47,441 nt of DNA from Candidatus Bipolaricaulota bacterium (GTDB taxonomy: Bacteria; Bipolaricaulota; Bipolaricaulia; Bipolaricaulales; Bipolaricaulaceae). This document shows, piece by piece, positions 19,852-28,452 of this stretch (positions are counted from its first letter, which is position 1; the number at the start of each line of letters is the position of its first letter). The stretch is from the NCBI GenBank assembly GCA_014360985.1, contig JACIWK010000013.1, positions 1-47,441 of the forward strand. Direction: 5' to 3'. The position numbers were made by a program, and so were the translations under genes. The notes below the pieces were generated by a model. The model was not told the origin of the DNA. It did no database searches and saw only the letters and a program-made list of their open reading frames with translations.

Positions 19852-20111
19852 TACCGTTCGATCACGAACCGCATCCCGGTCTTGACCTCGCCCCCGATCT
19901 CCACGTCGATGAACCCTGGGACGACCTTGATCTCCCCCTCACCCTCCCGCTCCACGAGCCGACGGGCGATGGCGATCGCCTTGATCGCTTGGTTCACGGC
20001 CCCCGCACCGATGGCGTGCGCCTCGACGAGTCCCGCCGACTCGAGCGCTCCGGCGATGGCCCCGGCGACCGCATTGGGGTTGGACGTAGCTGCGACCTTG
20101 AGGATCTCCAT
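19851..20111 (-). CDS. spoVS: Stage V sporulation protein S homologue
   Basis: 86 residues with the compact SpoVS (Alba-like) fold: MEILKVAATSNPNAVAGAIA, then the AIGAGAVNQAIKAIAIAR helix, and FIDVEIGGEVKTGMRF at the end. AGGAGG is 6 nt before ATG 20111. SpoVS proteins occur well beyond spore formers and are thought to bind nucleic acid. Nothing here indicates sporulation. It leads the argS-ftsY-ppdK-dppBC run and has its own promoter. Confidence 0.93.
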   Translation of the reverse strand: MEILKVAATSNPNAVAGAIAGALESAGLVEAHAIGAGAVNQAIKAIAIARRLVEREGEGEIKVVPGFIDVEIGGEVKTGMRFVIER

Positions 20112-20170
20112 GAGTGCCTCCTCGTTCGCCCTCGCTAGGGAATATCCATAGGGAGTCAGTGCTCGTTGCG

Positions 20171-20199
20171 ATTCTAGCGAGCTTCGTGTCGGAGGGCAA
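20171..20199 (-). promoter_or_regulatory. Promoter for the spoVS-argS-ftsY run
   Basis: On the - strand TTGCCC (20199-20194), 17-bp spacer, TAGAAT (20176-20171), about 60 nt before ATG 20111. It uses the same hexamers as the promoter at 9344-9371. It is divergent from dinB. Confidence 0.65.
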
Positions 20200-20246
20200 C
20201 GGCGCGTGCACCGGCCCCCGCGGGTGGCGAGGGGGAAAAGATGGGC

Positions 20247-20252
20247 TACGAT
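20247..20252 (+). promoter_or_regulatory. -10 box placed for a leaderless dinB transcript
   Basis: TACGAT, then 6 nt, then ATG 20259, with no Shine-Dalgarno in between. Confidence 0.5.
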
Positions 20253-20258
20253 TGCGCT

Positions 20259-21596
20259 ATGGCGCGGTGGATCCTCCATGTGGACATGGATGCCTTCTTC
20301 GCCTCTGTGGAGCAACTCGACCGGCCCGAGCTCCGTGGCCGGCCCGTGATCGTGGGCGGGTTGGGCCCGCGCGGGGTGGTGTCCACAGCCTCGTACGAGG
20401 CGCGCGCGTTCGGGGTGCACTCGGCGATGCCGACCGCCAAGGCGCGCAAGCTGTGCCCGCACGGGGTGTTCCTCGCCCCGCGCTTCGCGCGATACGAGGA
20501 AGCCGCGGCCGCAACGCGGGCGATCCTGAGCGCGTTCAGTCCCGTTGTGGAGCCGCTGTCGTTGGATGAGGCGTTCGTGGATCTCACCGGGACAGAGCGC
20601 CTCCACGGGCCGGTGGAGCGGACGGCGCAGGAGATCCACCGCCGCATCCGAACCGAGACGGGGCTCCCCTGTTCCGTGGGCCTGGCCCCGAACAAGCTCC
20701 TGGCCAAGCTCGCCTCGGAAGCGGCCAAACCGGGGGGGGTGCACATCGTGCACGAAGAGGACGTGGACGGATTCCTCTCCCCGATGCCCGTGAGCCGGCT
20801 GTGGGGGGTGGGGCCGCAGACGGCCCGAAAGCTCGCCGAGCGGGGGGTGCACACGGTGGGGGACCTGCGAGGCGTGGATGCAAGCCTCCTTCACTCGTGG
20901 TTCGGACCCACCGCGGGCGCCCAGCTGTGGCGGATGGCGCGGGGACTCGACGACTCCCCGGTCCACTCCGTGCGGGATGCGAAGTCGATCTCCCAAGAGG
21001 TGACCTACCCCGAGGACCTGTACCGGGAGGAGGACATCGCGCGCGAGCTGAGGCAGCTGGCGATGGCCGTGGCGACCCGCCTCGCCGAGGAGTCGTTGCT
21101 TGCCACCACGGTGCGGATCAAGATCCGATGGGCGGATTTCACCACCCGCACCCGCCAAGTTCGCTTGCCCGAGCCGACCAATCATCCCGTGCTCATCGCC
21201 GATGAGGCGGTGGCGCTCCTCAGGCGAGGGGGAATCCAGGCCGAAGTGGGGGTGAGGCTCCTCGGCGTCGGCCTGGCCGGGCTCATCGCGGCCACGTTCC
21301 GTCCCGAGCACCTGTTCGTCCCCTCCCAGCTCGGCGCGGCCCTCCACCAGGTTCGCTCCCGTCACGGAGCACAGTCCCTGTCGTTGGGATTCCCGGGCGA
21401 GGGGCATCCGCGGCGCGGGGCCGGTATACTGGATCCAGGTGCGAAGGATGGTGTCAATGGGGAAATGGATGAGCGCGGTCGCGGCAGGGGTGGGCGCGGC
21501 GGTGCTGGGCAGCGCGATCGAGCTGTGCGACTACCGGACCCCGACCACGGAATTCCTTCAGGGCAAGGTCTCGTTCTTCTACCAGCACGCGGATGA
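20259..21596 (+). CDS. dinB: DNA polymerase IV (Y-family translesion polymerase)
   Basis: 445 residues. The catalytic core is complete: HVDMDAFFASVE at the N-terminus (first Asp pair), SYEARAFGVHSAMP, SLDEAFVDLTG (acidic Asp-Glu pair), GLAPNKLLAKLASEAAKPGG, GVGPQTARKL (thumb HhH) and a little-finger domain ending near QSLSLG. After that the frame runs about 70 further low-complexity residues and overlaps the next gene by 140 nt. Family members usually end where this tail begins, so a stop codon has probably been lost. ATG 20259 gives the normal N-terminus. ATG 20241, six codons earlier, has a purine-rich RBS and is the alternative. Confidence 0.93.
   Translation: MARWILHVDMDAFFASVEQLDRPELRGRPVIVGGLGPRGVVSTASYEARAFGVHSAMPTAKARKLCPHGVFLAPRFARYEEAAAATRAILSAFSPVVEPLSLDEAFVDLTGTERLHGPVERTAQEIHRRIRTETGLPCSVGLAPNKLLAKLASEAAKPGGVHIVHEEDVDGFLSPMPVSRLWGVGPQTARKLAERGVHTVGDLRGVDASLLHSWFGPTAGAQLWRMARGLDDSPVHSVRDAKSISQEVTYPEDLYREEDIARELRQLAMAVATRLAEESLLATTVRIKIRWADFTTRTRQVRLPEPTNHPVLIADEAVALLRRGGIQAEVGVRLLGVGLAGLIAATFRPEHLFVPSQLGAALHQVRSRHGAQSLSLGFPGEGHPRRGAGILDPGAKDGVNGEMDERGRGRGGRGGAGQRDRAVRLPDPDHGIPSGQGLVLLPARG
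21425..21430 (+). promoter_or_regulatory. Possible -10 box for the exported protein at 21.5 kb
   Basis: TATACT lies 26 nt before ATG 21457, within the dinB 3' tail. No clear -35 box. Confidence 0.4.
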
Positions 21597-22560
21597 CCCG
21601 ACCGTGCCGGCGTTCACCCTGAGCGCGGGCTGGCTGTCGTTCGATGCGCGCCGTCAGCACGACAGCGCCACGGCAGGGTTCACCCTCGGGGGGGATGGCC
21701 GGCTGACCTTCCGCTCCCTAGGCCTCGTCCAGGCGCAGGTGGGGGCCAGCGGAGCGGTCCGCCAGTACCTGAGCGGGAGCTTGCCCCTTTACTCGTTCGG
21801 AGGGTTCGAGATCGCGTTGGACACGGCGACCCCCCAACCGCGGGTGGAGGTCGAGGCAGGGCTGGGGCATGGCCGCTTCTACAACGTGACTCCCCTCGCC
21901 AAGGCAATCCAGATCGAAGCGGTGCTCATCGCGCGGGGGGTCATCCCCGCGGCCCTCCGCGAGGACGTCCTGCTGGCGGTGGCCGTGGCGACGGGGGGGG
22001 AGGGTACCACGGCGGAACGCGCGGAGCACGTCGTCGCCCTCATCGAGCAGGCCCTGAGCGACCAGGACCTGCCACGGAAGATCGATGCGGCAACCGGGCT
22101 CGCAATCGAAGAGATCATCGCCCAGGCGGGGCGGGAGAGGTATTGTGGCTGGACGGCCCAGGCGGGGATCGCGTACGAGATCTTCGACCCGAGGGGCGGC
22201 CCGCGCGATCTCCTGCTTTCGCTCGCGCTCGATGCGGCGGTGGCCACGGACGCAAACTCCCAGCTCCTCTTGCGAGCGAAGGTCGCTGGCCCATATTGGA
22301 TCCCCGAGCAGTACACCCTCACCCTGGAGGCAGCGTTCGAGACGAGGCTCGACGACGCGATCACCTTCTCCACCCGGTACAGCCTGTTTCAGGACAAGCC
22401 GCGGGGGCAGCTTCCGGCGGGGACCCAGTCCGCCTTGTTCCAGCTGGAGATCAGTTGGGGCTGGGTCGGGATCTCGCTGCAGATGGAGTTCTCGAAGGTG
22501 GCGGAGGCCCCGGCGTGGAAGCAGAGCATCGTTATCTCCTCCACCGCTTACCTGTGGTGA
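21457..22560 (+). CDS. Exported protein, probable outer-membrane beta-barrel
   Basis: 367 residues from ATG 21457, chosen because AAGGA lies 8 nt upstream. GTG 21439 and ATG 21448 are in frame but poorly placed. Residues ~5-22 ([16 protein letters not shown]) are a signal peptide. The body is rich in alternating-polarity strands ([38 protein letters not shown]) and ends in an aromatic residue (AYLW), as in barrel proteins. A helical segment (~150-235) interrupts the strands. I recognise no family. The final bases overlap the yidD start. Confidence 0.7.
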   Translation: MGKWMSAVAAGVGAAVLGSAIELCDYRTPTTEFLQGKVSFFYQHADDPTVPAFTLSAGWLSFDARRQHDSATAGFTLGGDGRLTFRSLGLVQAQVGASGAVRQYLSGSLPLYSFGGFEIALDTATPQPRVEVEAGLGHGRFYNVTPLAKAIQIEAVLIARGVIPAALREDVLLAVAVATGGEGTTAERAEHVVALIEQALSDQDLPRKIDAATGLAIEEIIAQAGRERYCGWTAQAGIAYEIFDPRGGPRDLLLSLALDAAVATDANSQLLLRAKVAGPYWIPEQYTLTLEAAFETRLDDAITFSTRYSLFQDKPRGQLPAGTQSALFQLEISWGWVGISLQMEFSKVAEAPAWKQSIVISSTAYLW

Positions 22561-22775
22561 GAGGGTGGCGGCGGATACTTGTCCTCCCGCTGGATGCCTA
22601 CCAGCGGTTCGTGTCCCCCGTCCTTCCCCCGCGGTGCCGGTTCCATCCCTCGTGCTCGGAGTACGCCCGGCAAGCCGTGCTCCGCTACGGGCTCCTCCGG
22701 GGAGGGTGGCTTGCCCTGCGTCGCCTCGCCCGCTGCGGGCCGTGGCACCCGGGAGGCCATGACCCCGTGCCCTAA
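22557..22775 (+). CDS. yidD: Membrane protein insertion efficiency factor YidD
   Basis: 72 residues. GTG 22557 overlaps the upstream stop (GTGA). The whole family pattern is present: [20 protein letters not shown] with its Cys pair, [21 protein letters not shown], the third Cys in RCGPWHPGG and a DPVP end. YidD is a small amphipathic, membrane-associated protein that helps YidC insert membrane proteins. It usually sits between rnpA and yidC, but neither is here. It is coupled instead to an exported protein. Its stop codon overlaps that of the convergent amidohydrolase. Confidence 0.93.
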   Translation: MRGWRRILVLPLDAYQRFVSPVLPPRCRFHPSCSEYARQAVLRYGLLRGGWLALRRLARCGPWHPGGHDPVP

Positions 22776-23926
22776 CCTCGCGTGAACTCCGCCTGCACCT
22801 GGCGGAACAGGGTGGGATCGGTCCACAGATCGAGGCACACCGCGGCGAGGGCCTTCGCGGCGGCAAGCATCGCGTTCTTGGCTGACTCGGCGCGGGCGGC
22901 CTCGCAGAACTTGCGGGAGTGGCCGGGGATCACGCCAGGACCGATCCGGATGTAGGGGTGGATCGCCGGCACCTCCCACGACACGTCGCCCATGTCCGTG
23001 GACCCGAGGCCTCCCTTGGGCTCCTCCACCGGGTACCCGAGGGCTTCGATGTGGCGGGCGAACGCAGCGGCGAGGGCACGGTTGGGCCAGATTGCCTTGT
23101 AGGCGTGCCCCACCAGCCGGAATTCGAGAGAGGCCCCCGTGGCCAGGGCTGCCCCCTCCGCGCAGCGGCGGAGCTTGTCCACGAGCTCGTCCCGGTACTC
23201 GTTCTCCGCTGCTCGCACGTAGAACCGTGCCGCAGCATGTTCGGGAACGATGTTTGGCTTCACCCCGCCATGGGTGATGATCCCGTGGATGCGCGCCCCG
23301 TCCCGGATGTGCTGGCGGAGGGCGTTGAGCCCGATGAACGTCTGGATCACGGCGTCAAGGGCATTGACCCCCTTTTCTGGCTCGGACGAGGCGTGAGCCG
23401 CCACCCCGTGGAACGCGATCTCGACCTCGGTGATCGCGAGCGATCCCCGATCGACAAGCGTCTGATCGGAGGGATGGACCATCATCGCCGCGTCCAAGTC
23501 CCGGAACAGGCCGGCCTGGATGAGCTTGATCTTCCCCCCTCCCCCCTCCTCGGCGGGGGTTCCGAGGACGGCCAGGGCGCCCGGAAGGTCCTGCTTGAAC
23601 GGGGCAAGGCCGAGGGCCGCCCCGACCGCGATCGTGGCGATCAGGTTGTGACCGCAGGCGTGGCCGAGCTCGGGGAGGGCATCGTACTCCGCGAGGAGCG
23701 CCACGCGTGGACCCGGCTTCTGCGCGGGGTGGACGGCGCGGAACGCCGTGGGAAGGCCGCCCACACCCCGCTCCACCGCGAACCCTCCCTCCGCCAGCGC
23801 CTCCGCTAGCCACGCTGCGGCGTTGTGTTCCTCGAACCCGAGCTCGGGGTGAGCGTGGATGCGCAGGGCGAGGTCCCACAGCTGGGGTGCAAGCTCATCG
23901 ATCCGCTGCCAAACACGATCCTTCAT
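22772..23926 (-). CDS. M20D-family amidohydrolase/aminoacylase
   Basis: 384 residues. ATG 23926 overlaps the stop of the upstream protease gene (ATGA). It is a metal-dependent peptidase M20 family, subfamily D (AbgB/hippurate hydrolase-like). Metal ligands are visible in LGHACGHN and [10 protein letters not shown], with [15 protein letters not shown] marking the lid/dimerisation domain (~180-290) and [16 protein letters not shown] near the end. Such enzymes hydrolyse N-acyl amino acids, p-aminobenzoyl-glutamate or small peptides. The substrate is unknown. Coupling to a C-terminal processing protease suggests a role in peptide turnover. Confidence 0.88.
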   Translation of the reverse strand: MKDRVWQRIDELAPQLWDLALRIHAHPELGFEEHNAAAWLAEALAEGGFAVERGVGGLPTAFRAVHPAQKPGPRVALLAEYDALPELGHACGHNLIATIAVGAALGLAPFKQDLPGALAVLGTPAEEGGGGKIKLIQAGLFRDLDAAMMVHPSDQTLVDRGSLAITEVEIAFHGVAAHASSEPEKGVNALDAVIQTFIGLNALRQHIRDGARIHGIITHGGVKPNIVPEHAAARFYVRAAENEYRDELVDKLRRCAEGAALATGASLEFRLVGHAYKAIWPNRALAAAFARHIEALGYPVEEPKGGLGSTDMGDVSWEVPAIHPYIRIGPGVIPGHSRKFCEAARAESAKNAMLAAAKALAAVCLDLWTDPTLFRQVQAEFTRG

Positions 23927-25062
23927 CGCCCCGCTCCTACCGGAACCCCCGCCTGATCGCGGATCCACGCCAACGCGGCCTCGAGCGCGGGGTCTCCTTC
24001 GTCGTCGTCCGCGCCCTCGACGAGGAGGTCGGGGGTCAACCCAACATCGTGAACGCTTCGCCCCGTGGGGGTGAAGTACTCCCCGGTGGTGAGCTTGATC
24101 GCTCCGCCATCGGCAAGCTGCATCACGATCTCCTGAACGAGGCCCTTCCCGAACGTGGGGGTGCCGACGAGGATCCCCACGCCGTGGTCCTGGATCGCTC
24201 CGGCCATGATCTCGGCGGCCGACGCCGTCCCCCGGTTGACGAGGACGGCAAGCGGCAGGTTGGGGACGCTGTTGCCACGGGAGGTGTACGTTCGCTCGCC
24301 GAACGAGGGGCCGCGGGTCACGACGACCACGCCCCGGTCCACGAAGTAGCTCGTCGCCTCCACCGCGGCGGACAGGATCCCGCCGGGGTTGTTGCGGAGA
24401 TCGATCACAAGGCCAGCCAGATCCTGGAGGGGAAACGAGAACAGCGCCTTCCCGAGAAGGCCCGGCGTATCGAAGTCGAACCGCAGAATCCGTACGTACC
24501 CGACCTGCTCCTCCGGACGGTACTCCGCGAGGACCCCTTCGATCTGGATCCGCTGCCGGATGAGCGGGACCTCCCGCACCGTTCCGTCCTCGTGCTGGAT
24601 CGTGAGGACGACGGTGGTCCCTGCCGGGCCGCGGATGTGAGAGGACGCCTTCTCCAGGGTCCACCCTTCGGTGGACTCACCATCCACGGCCTGGATCCAG
24701 TCCCCAGGGCGGATCCCCCCCGCTTCAGCCGGGGTGCCCGGGAACGGCGTCACCACTGTGATCCGTCCCTCGCGGATCGTGATCTCGATCCCGACCCCGG
24801 AGTACTCCCCGGACAGGGAATCCTGCCAGTTCCGGTACTCCTCGGGGGTGAAGAACGTGGAGTACGGATCGCCAAGGGCATCGATCACGCCCCCGATCGC
24901 GCCGTGGAGGAGGTCGGTGTCGGAGATCTCGTCGGACCGGTAGTAGTAGTAGCGGATGAGCTGGTAGATCTCACCGAGGGGGGAGAACAGGGCATCGCCG
25001 GGCCCGGCGCCCACGGCGAGCAGGCTCACGAACAGGACGACCAGGATGGACTTCCGCACCAT
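23923..25062 (-). CDS. S41 C-terminal processing peptidase (CtpA-like)
   Basis: 379 residues. ATG 25062 has GAGGTGA upstream and yields a signal/anchor helix (residues 5-20). The open frame to 25128 is extra sequence inside the pfk 3' end. Order: N-terminal helical cap, PDZ domain (~88-165, including GIEITIREGRITVV and GIRPGDWIQAVDG), then the S41 protease core. The catalytic Ser281 is in GTASAAEIMAGAI and Lys306 in TFGKGLVQ. It should act in the periplasm on unfolded or tail-marked proteins. It sits 5 nt after pfk, so it is probably transcribed with the glycolytic genes. Confidence 0.93.
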   Translation of the reverse strand: MVRKSILVVLFVSLLAVGAGPGDALFSPLGEIYQLIRYYYYRSDEISDTDLLHGAIGGVIDALGDPYSTFFTPEEYRNWQDSLSGEYSGVGIEITIREGRITVVTPFPGTPAEAGGIRPGDWIQAVDGESTEGWTLEKASSHIRGPAGTTVVLTIQHEDGTVREVPLIRQRIQIEGVLAEYRPEEQVGYVRILRFDFDTPGLLGKALFSFPLQDLAGLVIDLRNNPGGILSAAVEATSYFVDRGVVVVTRGPSFGERTYTSRGNSVPNLPLAVLVNRGTASAAEIMAGAIQDHGVGILVGTPTFGKGLVQEIVMQLADGGAIKLTTGEYFTPTGRSVHDVGLTPDLLVEGADDDEGDPALEAALAWIRDQAGVPVGAGR

Positions 25063-25067
25063 ACGAC

Positions 25068-26147
25068 TCACCTCACTCCGATGTTTCGGGCCAGGGCAAG
25101 AAACTCGGGCCCAACCGGCTTCGGACACCCCGCGAGGGCCTCAGCCAGGGGGACGGCCACCACGTCGGGGCCGCGCAGGGCGGTCATCGTATCGTACCGG
25201 CCAGCGAGAGCGAACTCCACCGCTGCCACCCCGAACCGCGTTGCCAGGAGGCGATCGAACGGGGTGGCGACCCCTCCCCGCTGGAGGTAGGAGAGCACGG
25301 TCACGCGGGGGGTCAGAGGGAGGCCCTCCTTCTCCAGCTCGGCGGCGAGCCAGTACCCCACTCCGCCGAGCTGAGTGTGGCCGAACGCGTCCACCCGGCC
25401 CTCTTGGGTCACCTGTCTCCCCCCGAGCTCGACCGGCCGCGCCCCCTCGGCGACGACGATGATCGAGAACCTGCGGCCTGCCTCCAGCCGCTGGCGGAGG
25501 GCGTCCGCCACACCGCGGATCGAGAACGGCTCTTCCGGAACGAGGATCACATCCGCGCCTCCGGCCAGGCCACCCAGGATCGCGATCCACCCCGCGTCCC
25601 GCCCCATGACCTCCACGATGAGAGCCCGGTGGTGAGCGTGGGCCGTGGTGTGCAGCCGGTCCAGGGCATCCGTGACCACCGCCAGAGCTGAGTGAAACCC
25701 AATCGCATAGTCGGTTCCCGCGATGTCGTTGTCGATCGTCTGGGGGATCCCCACCGCGTTTGCCCCATAGGCGGCCAGGCGGTGGGCAACGCCCAAGGTG
25801 TCATCGCCCCCGATCGCGACCAAGGCATCGACCCGCCGTCGGCGGAGCGTGTCCAGGATCCGTTCCACCTTCGGGGTAGCCTTCCACTCCCCCGTGGCCC
25901 GATCCTTCTCGAAGGGGTTGGTGCGGGAGGTGCCGAGGATCGTCCCCCCGATGTGGAGGATCCCCGTCACCTCGGCCCGACCAAGCGGCACGAGGTCGTC
26001 CTCCACCACTCCCCGCCATCCGTCGCGGAACCCAACCACATCGAGGCCCGCCGGCTCCGCCCGGCGCACGATGGCCCGGATCGCAGCGTTGATCCCCGGG
26101 GAATCCCCCCCGCCCGTCAAGACACCGATCCTCTTCAACTCAGGCAT
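25068..26147 (-). CDS. pfkA: 6-phosphofructokinase
   Basis: 359 residues of the PfkA superfamily, phosphorylating fructose 6-phosphate. Motifs: TGGGDSPGINA (11-21), GGT-ILGTSR, IGGDDTLGVA (GGDD at 113-116) and PQTIDND (135-141), with the catalytic TIDND Asp. The phosphoryl-donor residues are mixed. Asp116 is the PPi-type residue (ATP enzymes have Gly). The second position, Lys in PPi enzymes and Gly in ATP enzymes, is Gln136. Donor use cannot be assigned by sequence alone. ATG 26147 overlaps the aldolase stop by 8 nt. Length and insert pattern fit non-allosteric 'group III'-like enzymes. Confidence 0.93.
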   Translation of the reverse strand: MPELKRIGVLTGGGDSPGINAAIRAIVRRAEPAGLDVVGFRDGWRGVVEDDLVPLGRAEVTGILHIGGTILGTSRTNPFEKDRATGEWKATPKVERILDTLRRRRVDALVAIGGDDTLGVAHRLAAYGANAVGIPQTIDNDIAGTDYAIGFHSALAVVTDALDRLHTTAHAHHRALIVEVMGRDAGWIAILGGLAGGADVILVPEEPFSIRGVADALRQRLEAGRRFSIIVVAEGARPVELGGRQVTQEGRVDAFGHTQLGGVGYWLAAELEKEGLPLTPRVTVLSYLQRGGVATPFDRLLATRFGVAAVEFALAGRYDTMTALRGPDVVAVPLAEALAGCPKPVGPEFLALARNIGVR

Positions 26148-27138
26148 AGAGCGACTTCCCTCCCGATCCAGCTTGGACGATCATCTCCGCCGCTACCCTC
26201 CGGATCGCGTCCTGGATCTCCCGTCCCACCACCCGCGGGTCGAAGACCTTCTTGTTTGGGCGCCAGGTCCCATCCTGGGCATCGAACGTGATCGGGTCGA
26301 ACGCCACCCCAGGGGGGGGGAGGATCTCCGCCCCGCTCCTCGCGAAGAAATCCGCGGCAGCGCGGGCGTACACGTACTGGTAGGTCGTGTCCTTGTTCAC
26401 CTTGCAGACCCCAGCCTGGATGAGGGTCCGCACCTGGTCCGCCGCTAGGCCGGAAGCACCGTGGAGGACGAGTGGGCGGGGAAGCTGCGCCGCCCTCAAC
26501 CGGGCATCCACCGCGTGGGCGATGTCCGGGCGCAGCTTGAGCTCGCGGCCCGCCGACACCCCGTGTTCGGTACCCACCGAGATCGCCAGGAGGTCGACCT
26601 CCGTCTCCGTCACGAAGCGCAGGGCCTCGTCGGGGTTCGTGTAGAACGCTTCCTCCGAGGAGATCTCGTCCTCCACCCCCTTGATCAGCCCGAGTTCCCC
26701 CTCCACGAGGACCTCGTACGGGCGGGCGAGCTCGACCACGGTGCGCGTGGCGCGGACGTTGTCCGCGAACGGCAGCGCCGAGGCATCGATCATCACCGAC
26801 GAGCACAGCCCCTCGGCGAGGGCGGGACGGATGAAGGCGTCCACCTGGTCCGGGGTGACGTGATCGAGGTTCACGAACACCCCGATCTTCGTGTCGACAG
26901 CCAGGGCCTGAACGTAGCGGGCAAGCGCGCGCAGCCCGGCGAGGGGCTTCCCCCCTCCGGCGAACTTCGCCGCGCCCACCGAGACCTGCACGAGGAGATC
27001 GCTTCTCGCCTCCTCGTAGGCAGCGAGGATCCCGAGGAGAACGTTGGGTTCAGCGACGTTGTTCGCGATGAGGGCGAACCGCTCGGCCTGGGCCCGGCGG
27101 TACACCTGCCCCAGCTCCCTTCCTCCCAAATACGGCAT
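26140..27138 (-). CDS. Class II fructose-bisphosphate aldolase family protein
   Basis: 332 residues. Zinc-dependent aldolase fold: NLDHVTPDQV (catalytic Asp and first zinc His), GTEHGVSAG (second zinc His), VLHGASGL (third zinc His) and NKDTTYQYVY for phosphate binding. It should split fructose 1,6-bisphosphate into two triose phosphates, or run in reverse. A tagatose-bisphosphate role cannot be excluded. ATG 27138 has a strong GAGGAGG RBS. It is followed directly by pfk, giving an upper-glycolysis pair. Confidence 0.9.
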   Translation of the reverse strand: MPYLGGRELGQVYRRAQAERFALIANNVAEPNVLLGILAAYEEARSDLLVQVSVGAAKFAGGGKPLAGLRALARYVQALAVDTKIGVFVNLDHVTPDQVDAFIRPALAEGLCSSVMIDASALPFADNVRATRTVVELARPYEVLVEGELGLIKGVEDEISSEEAFYTNPDEALRFVTETEVDLLAISVGTEHGVSAGRELKLRPDIAHAVDARLRAAQLPRPLVLHGASGLAADQVRTLIQAGVCKVNKDTTYQYVYARAAADFFARSGAEILPPPGVAFDPITFDAQDGTWRPNKKVFDPRVVGREIQDAIRRVAAEMIVQAGSGGKSLYA

Positions 27139-27168
27139 GTGGGCCTCCTCTGACCGGTGCTGATCCCG

Positions 27169-28395
27169 CTAGAAGCGCGCTTCCTTGGGGATGGCCACGA
27201 TCCCCCTCTCGGTCACAGTGAACCGACTCCGGTCTTGGTCGGAATTGTAGCCGATGATCTCCCCAGGGGGGATACGGACCCCCTTGTCCACGATCGCGCG
27301 GCGGATCCGCGCTCCGCGCCCCACGTCCACCCCGGCGAGGAGGACCGAGTCCTCCACGGTGGCGAAGCTGTTCACGCGGACCCCCGGCGAGAGGATCGAC
27401 CGCAGGACGTGGGCCCCGGACACGATGCACCCCGGGGAGAGGAGGGAGCTCACGGCGGACCCGGTCCGTCCCGGCTCCTCGTGCACCGTCTTCGCCGGCG
27501 GCCACGGCTCGTGGTGGGTGTGGATCGGCCACCGACGATCGTAGAGGTCGAACTGGGGGGTCACCGCCACGAGGTCCATGTGCGCATCCCAGTACGCATC
27601 CACCGTGCCCACGTCCCGCCAATAGGGGAGGGGGTTCTTGTTTCCAAGCTCGAACGGGAACGCGAATACCCGGTCCTCCCCCACCATCCGGTTGATCACG
27701 TCCTTGCCGAAGTCGTGGGACGAGCTGGGATCAGCGGCGTCCTCCTCGAGCCGCCGCGCCAGGACGTCGGGCTGGAACACGTAGATCCCCATCGAGGCGA
27801 GGCACACCCCTGGATCGTGGGGGGGTGGGGCGGGGTCGGTTGGCTTCTCCTGGAAGCGGAGGACCCTGCGCTCCCCGTCCACGACGAGCACTCCGAGCTG
27901 CCCCGCGGCCTCAGCTCGGGGCACGGCAAACGTGGCCACGGTGAGGTCGGCCTTCTCCTCGCGGTGGAATTCGAGCATGACCCGGTAGTCCATCTTGTAC
28001 ACGTGGTCCCCGGCGAGGATGAGGATCGCCTCCGGCGTCCCATGCTCGGCGGCGAACCGCTCCACCGAGTACCAGTTCTGGTAGATCGCGTCCGCGGTCC
28101 CGAGGTACCAATGGTCAGCGATCCGCTGCTGGGGAGGGACGGTGGTGATGAACTCCCCCACCGCCGGGGAGAAGATCGCCCACCCCTGGTGAATGTGGCG
28201 CTCAAGCGAGAGGGACTTGTACTGGGTGAGCACGAAGATCCGCCGCAGCCCGGAGTGGAGGCAGTTCGTGAGCGTGAAGTCGATGATCCGGTACAGGCCC
28301 GCGAAGGGAACCGCGGGCTTGGCCCGGTCGCGGGTCAGGGGGTACAGCCGCTCTCCCCGTCCCCCGGCGAGCACGAACGCCAGGACCCCGATCAT
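27169..28395 (-). CDS. glgC: Glucose-1-phosphate adenylyltransferase
   Basis: 408 residues. It makes ADP-glucose, the glycogen precursor. The N-terminal nucleotidyltransferase begins AFVLAGGRGERLYPLTRDRAKPAVPF and continues with WYLGTADAIYQN and the GDHVYKMDY substrate motif. A left-handed beta-helix of hexapeptide repeats fills the C-terminus (~300-400). ATG 28395 is preceded by GGGAGGCGAG. It lies between a GH57 alpha-glucan enzyme and the aldolase, linking glycogen metabolism with glycolysis. Confidence 0.95.
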   Translation of the reverse strand: MIGVLAFVLAGGRGERLYPLTRDRAKPAVPFAGLYRIIDFTLTNCLHSGLRRIFVLTQYKSLSLERHIHQGWAIFSPAVGEFITTVPPQQRIADHWYLGTADAIYQNWYSVERFAAEHGTPEAILILAGDHVYKMDYRVMLEFHREEKADLTVATFAVPRAEAAGQLGVLVVDGERRVLRFQEKPTDPAPPPHDPGVCLASMGIYVFQPDVLARRLEEDAADPSSSHDFGKDVINRMVGEDRVFAFPFELGNKNPLPYWRDVGTVDAYWDAHMDLVAVTPQFDLYDRRWPIHTHHEPWPPAKTVHEEPGRTGSAVSSLLSPGCIVSGAHVLRSILSPGVRVNSFATVEDSVLLAGVDVGRGARIRRAIVDKGVRIPPGEIIGYNSDQDRSRFTVTERGIVAIPKEARF

Positions 28396-28452
28396 CGCCT
28401 CTCGCCTCCCCCCGCGGTCACAGTGTACTGCCGCGCCGGGTCGGGTGCATGC

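Noticed and set aside
18103-20151. A 682-codon + strand frame opposite ftsY, argS and spoVS
   Set aside because: Spans three real genes on the other strand, and the composition is a shadow.
20241-20258. Earlier dinB start at ATG 20241 with a purine-rich RBS
   Set aside because: It adds six residues not seen in the family and would leave the TACGAT box inside the gene. Kept as an alternative only.
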